A DNA stretch of 52,838 bases from Rubricoccus marinus. Its GTDB lineage: Bacteria; Bacteroidota; Rhodothermia; Rhodothermales; Rubricoccaceae. The translations under genes and the position numbers were made by a program. The notes beneath the pieces are model-generated. The model saw nothing but the letters and a program-made list of their open reading frames with translations, was not told where the DNA came from and made no database searches. The stretch lies in the NCBI RefSeq assembly GCF_002257665.1, contig NZ_MQWB01000001.1, positions 1,021,651 through 1,074,488 on the forward strand, in the 5' to 3' direction. Position 1 is the first letter of the stretch. Each line of letters starts with the position of its first letter. This document shows positions 47,587-52,838 of the stretch, piece after piece.

Positions 47587-50058
47587 GTGGGAATCCAAGA
47601 CCGCCTCGGGCTGGGCCCCAAGCCCGGCCGCCGCCGCAGCGGTGCCCTCAAGATCGAGAAGCGCCCGTCCGACGACGACGCGCAACGCCTGACGCGCCAG
47701 GCCGTCCTCTGGCGGGCGGCGCTGCTGCTCGGCCTCGGCGTGCTCGCCCTGCTGGCGTTCCCCCGGATCTCCGTCTACGACGGCACGGCCCGCGTCGGCG
47801 AAGTCTGGACGCGCGACGACGTTGTCGCCCCGTTCGACTTCGCGGTGCGCTTGCCGGAAGAGGAACTGGAGGCCCAGCGCGATTCCGTCGCACGGGCGGA
47901 GCCGCCGATCTTCGTCGAGCGCGTGAACGCGTTGGACAACACCCTCGCGAAGATCGATTCCCTGGACGCGCGGCTGGACTCCACGTTTGCCGCCTACGTC
48001 CGCTGGCGCACCGTGCGCACCTCTGGCGGACCGGACCTGGCGGCTCAGACGGATAGCCTGCGCTACCTCGCGCTCCGTGCGGACCTGGGTGGCGGCCTCA
48101 CCAACCAGCAACTTGATTGGCTGGTAAGCAGCGCGTACGCCCACGCCAGAGGCCAGGAAGCGGGTCTGCCGCTGGATGACCGCCTACTAGGGGAGGCCGG
48201 GCGGCTCAGCCGCGAGCTCCTCACCCGCGGCGTGCTGGACGTGCCGCGCGACGACGTTCTGGCGAGCACCCTCGTGGTCCGCAACGTGGACCCGGCCGTG
48301 CGGACCGAGAGCGAGGTACCGCTCGCCGAGGTGGTCGGCAAGCTCCAGGCATTTGCGCTCGCGCAGAGCTCGCTTCGCGCTGTTGCGCCCGGGCGGCCGG
48401 ATACGGTGGACATCGGGATGACCTTTTTCCGCCGCACGTTCGAGCCCAACTACATCTACCAGGCCGAGGCCACGGAGCGCCGGCGGGCGGAGCGCTTGAG
48501 CGAAGTGCAGCCCAACCGGGGGCAGGTGCGAGAAAACACCCGCATCATCCGCACCGGCGACGTGGTGACAGACGCGCAGTACGAGCAGCTCCGCTCGCTC
48601 AACATCGCGCAACGCGCCCGCACCGGGGATCGGAGCTTCCCTAGAACGGTCATCGGCAGGATCCTGCTCGTGTTCGCCGCGCTCTCGCTGTTCTTCCTCT
48701 ACCTCTACCTCTTGCGCGAGAGCATCTTCGACGACCTGCGTCAGATGATCCTCGTCGCGCTGCTGATCGGGTTCGTGCTTGTCGGCTTCTGGATCGCGGG
48801 CGTGGTGGGCCTTTCGGCGGCGCCGTTTGCGGTCCCCGTCGCGCTCGTCTCCATCCTGATGGCGATCGTCTACGACAGCCGCGTGGCCGCCTTCGCGACG
48901 CTCTCGCTCGGGCTTCTGGCGGGTCTGATCTTCGGCGGCAACTTCGAGATCGCGTTCGCAACCATCTTTGCGGGCCTGCTCGGCGTGTTCTCCGTCCGCG
49001 ACGTCAAAAACCGGACGCAGCTCCTGGCCTCCGGCGGCGTGGTGTTCCTCGCCTACGCGCTCGTCATCTTCGCCTACGCGCTGCTCCGTGCCGACCCGTT
49101 CGGGGACCGGCTGGTCTACGAACTCCTCGCTGCGGGCATCAACGCGGTCTTGCTGCTCCTCGTCTGGCCCATCCTCGTAGGCATCGAGCGCGGGTTCAGC
49201 GTGACGACCGATATCACGCTTCTGGAGCTTTCGGACACGAACCGGCCCGTGCTGAAGGAGCTCTCGATGCGTGCTCCGGGCACATTCAACCACTCGCTCC
49301 AGGTCGCCAACCTTGCCGAGGCCGCCGCCGACGCCATCGGCGCGAACGCGCTGCGCACCCGCGTGGGCGCGATCTACCACGACATCGGGAAGATGCTCAA
49401 GCCCGAGTACTTCATTGAGAACCAGCAGCCCGGCGAGAACCCGCACGAAAAGCTGAAGCCGTCGATGAGCGCGATCGTGATCGCGGCGCACGTCAAAGAC
49501 GGGCTCGAACTCGGCCGCGAGAACAAGCTCCCGAAGGTGGTCCTGGACTTTATCGGCACGCACCATGGGACGGGCTTGATCGAGTATTTCTACCGCAAGG
49601 CCAAGGAGGCCGCTGGCGACGACGCTGATCAGGTCAAGGAAGCAGAGTTCCGCTATCCCGGCCCGCGCCCGCAGACGAACGAGCAGGCCATCGTGATGCT
49701 CGCAGACTCCGTGGAGGCGGCCTCGCGTTCGCTCCAGAAGCCAAACCCGCGCCGCCTCCGCTCGCTCGTAGAGGCCATCTTCGCTTCCCGCGTCGCCGAC
49801 GGCCAACTCGACGATACCGACCTCACCTTTTCGGACCTCGCCAAGATCCGCGAGACGTTCCACACGCTACTCTGCGGCATCTACCACTTCCGCGTGAAGT
49901 ACCCCGGTCAGGAGAGCGAAGACGAGAGCGCGCCTCCGCCGGACCCCGACAAGGCCCCTCCGCAAGAGGCCGGGCTGGACGTCTCGGTCCCAGACGATGC
50001 CCCGCTCCCGACCGCCCCGCCAGAGGCCGAAGGGTTGGGCAAGCAACCGATGAGCTAG
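47587..50058 (+). CDS. pgpH: 7TM-HD cyclic-di-nucleotide phosphodiesterase (PgpH-like)
   Basis: 823-residue inner-membrane HD-superfamily phosphodiesterase, of the type that degrades c-di-AMP in Firmicutes and in Bacteroidota. Order: N-terminal transmembrane helix, an extracytoplasmic 7TMR-HDED domain (about residues 60-350), seven membrane helices (about 355-540), and a cytoplasmic HD domain with HSLQVANLAEAAADAIGAN, YHDIGKM (His598 Asp599) and HVKDG, THHGTG motifs. The C-terminus adds a non-conserved acidic tail. The GTG start at 47587 is the first in frame. Few dispersed words occur in this gene, mostly outside the conserved core. ispD follows 31 bases later. Confidence 0.92.
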   Translation: MGIQDRLGLGPKPGRRRSGALKIEKRPSDDDAQRLTRQAVLWRAALLLGLGVLALLAFPRISVYDGTARVGEVWTRDDVVAPFDFAVRLPEEELEAQRDSVARAEPPIFVERVNALDNTLAKIDSLDARLDSTFAAYVRWRTVRTSGGPDLAAQTDSLRYLALRADLGGGLTNQQLDWLVSSAYAHARGQEAGLPLDDRLLGEAGRLSRELLTRGVLDVPRDDVLASTLVVRNVDPAVRTESEVPLAEVVGKLQAFALAQSSLRAVAPGRPDTVDIGMTFFRRTFEPNYIYQAEATERRRAERLSEVQPNRGQVRENTRIIRTGDVVTDAQYEQLRSLNIAQRARTGDRSFPRTVIGRILLVFAALSLFFLYLYLLRESIFDDLRQMILVALLIGFVLVGFWIAGVVGLSAAPFAVPVALVSILMAIVYDSRVAAFATLSLGLLAGLIFGGNFEIAFATIFAGLLGVFSVRDVKNRTQLLASGGVVFLAYALVIFAYALLRADPFGDRLVYELLAAGINAVLLLLVWPILVGIERGFSVTTDITLLELSDTNRPVLKELSMRAPGTFNHSLQVANLAEAAADAIGANALRTRVGAIYHDIGKMLKPEYFIENQQPGENPHEKLKPSMSAIVIAAHVKDGLELGRENKLPKVVLDFIGTHHGTGLIEYFYRKAKEAAGDDADQVKEAEFRYPGPRPQTNEQAIVMLADSVEAASRSLQKPNPRRLRSLVEAIFASRVADGQLDDTDLTFSDLAKIRETFHTLLCGIYHFRVKYPGQESEDESAPPPDPDKAPPQEAGLDVSVPDDAPLPTAPPEAEGLGKQPMS

Positions 50059-50089
50059 CGCCTCTTGCGCCTCACCCCCTAAGTCCGAG

Positions 50090-50800
50090 ATGACGACAGA
50101 TCAGACGTGGGCCGTCGTGCCCGCTGCGGGCGTCGGCTCGCGGATGGGCGGCGAGGCAGGCGATCCTGCGAAGCAATTCCGCGAACTGGACGGAGCGCCC
50201 GTTCTCGTCCACACGCTCCGCGCGCTGGCCTCCGCGCTTGGGGTGACGGGGCTCGTGGTCGTGGTGGGGGAGGAGGAAGTGGAGCCCGTCCGTCAGCTGT
50301 TGTCGCAAGACGCCCCTCTGGCGGACGCCCTCAAAGCCGTCGTCGCGGGCGGCGCGACGCGCCAGGCATCGGTCGCCAGAGGCGTCGCGCATGTGCCCGA
50401 CGAGGTCGGCATCGTGCTCGTCCACGATGCGGTGCGTCCGTTCGTGCGAGCGGAGGACATCGAGGCCGTGATCCAGGCGGTTCGCGCCTCTGGCGCCGCG
50501 GCGCTCGCCGTTCCAGTGGCCGACACGCTCCGGCGCGGCGCCAGCGGCCGGTTCGAGGCGACCGTGGACCGCGAGGGCCTCTGGCGGATGCAAACGCCGC
50601 AGGGCTCCCGTCGCGAAGTTCTGGCCGATGCGCTCGCACGCGCCGAACGGGAGGGCTGGACCGCGACCGACGAGGTCGGCGTGCTGCAACGGACGGGCGC
50701 GGCGGTGGCGCTCGTGGAGGGCGACGAGCGCAACATCAAGCTGACGCGGCCCTCAGACTGGCTCCTCGCGCGGGCGCTCTGGGCGCACCGCGAGATGTAG
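50090..50800 (+). CDS. ispD: 2-C-methyl-D-erythritol 4-phosphate cytidylyltransferase
   Basis: 236-residue enzyme of the MEP isoprenoid pathway adding CTP to methylerythritol phosphate. The nucleotide motif is [13 protein letters not shown] near the N-terminus, followed by the KQF motif ([20 protein letters not shown]), [24 protein letters not shown] and [14 protein letters not shown]. Its neighbour ispF is the next-but-one pathway enzyme. The order ispD-ispF is widely conserved. A dispersed word lies in the LAADAP region as PLA, and others as ARG and ASG. Confidence 0.95.
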   Translation: MTTDQTWAVVPAAGVGSRMGGEAGDPAKQFRELDGAPVLVHTLRALASALGVTGLVVVVGEEEVEPVRQLLSQDAPLADALKAVVAGGATRQASVARGVAHVPDEVGIVLVHDAVRPFVRAEDIEAVIQAVRASGAAALAVPVADTLRRGASGRFEATVDREGLWRMQTPQGSRREVLADALARAEREGWTATDEVGVLQRTGAAVALVEGDERNIKLTRPSDWLLARALWAHREM

Positions 50801-50814
50801 GCGCTTCCCTCTTG

Positions 50815-50835
50815 CGCCAGAGGCCGCCTCTGGCG
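50815..50835. repeat. Dispersed word pair, tail to tail with 3-bp spacer
   Basis: CGCCAGAGG, CCG, CCTCTGGCG in the ispD-ispF gap, 32 bases before the ispF ATG. Confidence 0.88.
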
Positions 50836-50867
50836 TGATTCCTGTCCCCGCCACACACCCATCGGAT

Positions 50868-51377
50868 ATGCGCATAGGCCACGGCTACGACGTTCACCGC
50901 CTGAAAGAAGGCCGCCGCCTCGTCCTCGGAGGCGTCGAGATCCCATCGGAGGTCGGCCTCGACGGGCACTCGGACGCCGACGTGCTCGCGCACGCCATTA
51001 CGGACGCGCTCCTGGGCGCCGCCGCAATGGGAGACATCGGCGCGCACTTCCCGGATACCGATGCCGAGTGGAAGGACGCCGACAGCATTGGCCTCTTGCG
51101 CGAGATCGTGCGCCGCATCGGTGCCAGAGGCTGGCGCGTGGGCAACGTGGACTCTACCGTCGTGCTACAAGCGCCCAAGCTCCGCCCCCACATCGATACC
51201 ATGCGCCAGAGGCTGGCCGACGCGATGGGCGTGGACCTCGACGCCGTCTCGGTGAAAGCGACGACGGGGGAGGGGATGGGCTGGGTCGGCTCCGGCGAAG
51301 GCGCCGCCGCGCACGCCGTCGCGCTCCTCTTGCCTCAGTACGAGGGCACCGGGGCCTCTGGCGCCAGAGGCGAATGA
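50868..51377 (+). CDS. ispF: 2-C-methyl-D-erythritol 2,4-cyclodiphosphate synthase
   Basis: 169-residue trimeric MEP-pathway enzyme. The metal and substrate motifs [29 protein letters not shown] and IGAHFPDTD are complete, followed by [20 protein letters not shown]. The ATG at 50868 ([10 protein letters not shown]) is preferred over the upstream frame extension. The C-terminal seven residues ASGARGE are encoded by a perfect dispersed palindrome at 51354, immediately before the stop, so the repeat forms the end of the protein. The last four bases overlap the next start (ATGA), showing translational coupling with the DedA gene. Confidence 0.95.
   Translation: MRIGHGYDVHRLKEGRRLVLGGVEIPSEVGLDGHSDADVLAHAITDALLGAAAMGDIGAHFPDTDAEWKDADSIGLLREIVRRIGARGWRVGNVDSTVVLQAPKLRPHIDTMRQRLADAMGVDLDAVSVKATTGEGMGWVGSGEGAAAHAVALLLPQYEGTGASGARGE
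51354..51371. repeat. Dispersed 18-bp palindrome at the ispF C-terminus
   Basis: Perfect GCCTCTGGCGCCAGAGGC encoding ASGARG, four bases before the ispF stop codon. Confidence 0.95.
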
Positions 51378-52024
51378 TGGAATCCGTCCAGGGGCTCGCG
51401 GACTGGCTGGCGGCGTTGCCTCCGCTGGGCATCTACGGCGTGCTCTTCGCGGTCTCGTACCTGGAGAACATCGTGCCGCCCATCTGGGGAGACACACTGA
51501 TCGTGCTCTGCGGCTGGCTCGTCGGCATCGGCACCATCGCGTTCGTGCCCACGGTCGCCATCGCGACGCTCGGCGGCTCGCTGGGGTTTATGACGCTCTA
51601 CGCCGTCGGCCACAGGCTGGACGAAGCCATCGCCGATCCCACGCGCTTGCGGTGGATCCCGCGCGGGCCTCTGGCGGCGGCCGAGCGGTGGCTGAAACGA
51701 TGGGGGATGGGCGTCGTGGTGGCGAACCGGTTTCTGGCAGGCGGTCGGTCGGTGGTCTCGCTACTCGCTGGCGCGTCGCGGTTGCCTGTTCTCCGGACGA
51801 CCATCTGGGCGACGCTCAGCGCTCTCTTGTGGTGCGCGCTTCTCGTCGCGGCTGGCTCGTGGGTGGGGACGCGATGGGATATCGTGCTGAACGCGCTCGG
51901 GACGTACGGCAAAGTCATCACGGCGCTGGTCGGCGGGATCGTGCTCATCGGAGCCGTGCGGTGGGTACGAGGCCGGAGGGGCCGACGCGCCGCACCCCAA
52001 GAAACCGAGAAGACACCCCCATAA
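51374..52024 (+). CDS. DedA family membrane protein
   Basis: 216-residue inner-membrane protein of the DedA/SNARE-associated (VTT) family, linked in other bacteria to recycling of undecaprenyl phosphate and phospholipid flipping. Characteristic are [20 protein letters not shown] (re-entrant helix), [18 protein letters not shown] and [19 protein letters not shown] with the conserved Arg. Start ATG 51374 overlaps the ispF stop; ATG at 51377 is an alternative. In view of uppS at 35.3 kb and this gene, two steps of the undecaprenyl-lipid cycle are present in the window, though not clustered. The promoter for the tRNA cluster follows the stop. Confidence 0.9.
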   Translation: MMESVQGLADWLAALPPLGIYGVLFAVSYLENIVPPIWGDTLIVLCGWLVGIGTIAFVPTVAIATLGGSLGFMTLYAVGHRLDEAIADPTRLRWIPRGPLAAAERWLKRWGMGVVVANRFLAGGRSVVSLLAGASRLPVLRTTIWATLSALLWCALLVAAGSWVGTRWDIVLNALGTYGKVITALVGGIVLIGAVRWVRGRRGRRAAPQETEKTPP

Positions 52025-52047
52025 GCGCCGGGCGCCGCCCGCACACG

Positions 52048-52077
52048 TTGACTCGCGATCCGGCGGCTCCGTACTTT
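52048..52077 (+). promoter_or_regulatory. Candidate promoter of the tRNA-tuf operon
   Basis: TTGACT at 52048-52053 and TACTTT at 52072-52077 with an 18-bp spacer, in the only gap before tRNA-Thr. The predicted start near 52084 lies 16 bases before the tRNA. The -10 match is weak. Confidence 0.4.
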
Positions 52078-52099
52078 CGCGCTCCGTTTGACACACGCT

Positions 52100-52172
52100 G
52101 CTGGCGTAGCTCAGTTGGTAGAGCAGCTCATTTGTAATGAGCATGTCGGGGGTTCGAGTCCCTCCGCCAGCT
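52100..52172 (+). tRNA. tRNA-Thr (anticodon UGU)
   Basis: 73 nt. Acceptor arms GCTGGCG and CGCCAGC with discriminator T. The anticodon stem GCTCA/TGAGC closes loop TTTGTAA, giving TGT. The T arm is GGGGGTTCGAGTCCCTC. First of the four-tRNA cluster before tuf. Confidence 0.97.
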
Positions 52173-52214
52173 CTCCGAGCCGCCTCTGGCGGAGCGGAAT
52201 GTTCTTTTTTGTTT

Positions 52215-52297
<83 letters not shown>

Positions 52298-52310
52298 CGT
52301 ATACGCGCTT

Positions 52311-52347
52311 CGCCTCTGGCGGTGACCCCCGGGTCCCGCCAGAGGCG
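52311..52347 (+). repeat. Repeat-derived stem-loop in the tRNA operon spacer
   Basis: CGCCTCTGGCGG pairs with CCGCCAGAGGCG (12 bp, perfect) and the loop contains a second stem GACCC/GGGTC. Built from two dispersed words between tRNA-Tyr and tRNA-Gly. It could be an RNA processing site or attenuator. Confidence 0.75.
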
Positions 52348-52350
52348 CGC

Positions 52351-52423
52351 GCGGGAGTAGCTCAGTTGGTAGAGCACTAGCCTTCCAAGCTTGTGGTCGC
52401 GGGTTCGAGTCCCGTCTCCCGCC
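52351..52423 (+). tRNA. tRNA-Gly (anticodon UCC)
   Basis: 73 nt. Acceptor arms GCGGGAG and CTCCCGC. Anticodon loop CTTCCAA gives anticodon TCC. The anticodon stem CTAGC/GCTTG has a T28-T42 mismatch at its second pair, while the rest of the fold is regular. Confidence 0.94.
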
Positions 52424-52459
52424 CCATGACCGTGGCTGCCGCCCGCCGCGTTCATCTTC

Positions 52460-52531
<72 letters not shown>

Positions 52532-52533
52532 CT

Positions 52534-52559
52534 GACGCCAGAGGCGTCTTTCTCTCTCT
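52534..52559 (+). terminator. Possible attenuator between the tRNA cluster and tuf
   Basis: GACGCC-AGA-GGCGTC, a 6-bp stem built on one dispersed word (GCCAGAGGC), followed by TTTCTCTCTCT. It lies 39 bases before the tuf start codon. The stem is short and the tract is mixed, so readthrough into tuf is expected. Confidence 0.4.
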
Positions 52560-52597
52560 GAACCAGCACTACTCGCGAGCCCGGCTCGCTGCTCACC

Positions 52598-52838
52598 ATG
52601 GCTAAGGAGCAATTCCAGCGGACGAAGCCCCACGTCAACGTGGGCACGATCGGCCACGTCGACCACGGGAAGACCACGCTGACGGCGGCGATCACGAAGG
52701 TGCTCGCCGAGAAGTCGGGCGGCGTGGCGAAGGGGTTCGACGAGATCGACAACGCGCCCGAGGAGCGGGAGCGCGGCATCACGATCGCGACGGCGCACGT
52801 GGAGTACGAGACGGAGGCGCGGCACTACGCGCACGTGG
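52598..52838 (+). CDS. tuf: Elongation factor Tu, 3' end missing
   Basis: The first 80 residues of the GTPase that brings aminoacyl-tRNA to the ribosome. The ATG at 52598 begins [20 protein letters not shown], and the P-loop is GHVDHGKT, followed by [18 protein letters not shown] (switch I and strand). The gene runs off the window end. It is preceded by tRNA-Thr(UGU), Tyr, Gly and Thr(GGU) in the same order as E. coli thrU-tyrU-glyT-thrT-tufB. No dispersed words are present in the visible part. Confidence 0.97.
   Translation, partial: MAKEQFQRTKPHVNVGTIGHVDHGKTTLTAAITKVLAEKSGGVAKGFDEIDNAPEERERGITIATAHVEYETEARHYAHV

Overview
This window looks like a contiguous piece of a high-G+C (roughly two thirds G+C by eye) chromosome from the Rhodothermota/Bacteroidota side of the FCB group. 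The most likely family is Rubricoccaceae (Rubrivirga/Rubricoccus-like); that placement is inference. The main evidence is type IX secretion system genes (a PorZ-like propeller, PorD/DUF4835, a PorV/PorQ-like barrel), an S46 dipeptidyl-peptidase, and C-terminal sorting-type tails on a CotH-like protein and on the PorZ-like protein. I see no insertion sequence, prophage, CRISPR array or rRNA.

Layout. 1-5.2 kb: 3' part of a bifunctional Rel (p)ppGpp synthetase/hydrolase, an HU/IHF-type protein, RuvX, peptide deformylase, a small acidic protein and a ZIP metal transporter. 5.3-10.5 kb: a LEA14-like lipoprotein, a DJ-1/PfpI protein, a metzincin-type lipoprotein protease and a propeller-like lipoprotein. 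10.6-16 kb: cytidylate kinase, ribosomal protein S1 with long N- and C-terminal extensions, a bacterial eRF1/Vms1-like protein with a zinc ribbon, and a DUF3833-like lipoprotein. 16-25 kb: CotH-like secreted protein, S46 peptidase, tRNA-Leu, a HEAT-repeat/cyclophilin fusion, ChrA, a DUF2892 protein, a TonB-C-domain lipoprotein and an ACT-domain protein that ends in a 7-bp tandem repeat. 25-35 kb (mostly minus strand): RuvC-like protein, NupC-type nucleoside transporter, lone SF2 helicase, low-molecular-weight phosphatase, M1 aminopeptidase, an ABC ATPase and a CreD-like protein. 34.5-38.8 kb: ferritin-like protein with UppS, a polytopic membrane protein, a winged-helix regulator and another membrane protein, with shared operator-like dyads. 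38.9-46.2 kb: tRNA-Glu, tRNA-His, PorZ-like, RibH, PorD, PorV/PorQ-like and a helix-hairpin-helix/beta-barrel protein. 46.3-52.8 kb: two small exported proteins, PgpH-type 7TM-HD phosphodiesterase, IspD, IspF, DedA, then tRNA-Thr(UGU), Tyr, Gly, Thr(GGU) and the start of tuf, the same order as E. coli thrU-tyrU-glyT-thrT-tufB.

The outstanding feature is not a gene. A 9-bp word, GCCTCTGGC (reverse complement GCCAGAGGC), is scattered through the whole window in both orientations, inside and between genes, well over a hundred times by eye. Two words often meet head to head as the 18-bp palindrome GCCTCTGGCGCCAGAGGC, or in the opposite phase around AGGCCT, and such pairs sit in a large share of the intergenic gaps. 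Inside genes the word is read in all frames and gives recurring tripeptides (ASG, PLA, LWR, ARG, PEA, RQR). It is absent from the six S1 domains of RpsA, from the tRNAs and from the visible part of EF-Tu. The pattern resembles DNA-uptake-sequence or HIP1-like families more than any transposon. A second candidate system is the winged-helix regulator and its ACTTTG-N5-CAAAGT-like dyads at 36-38.8 kb.
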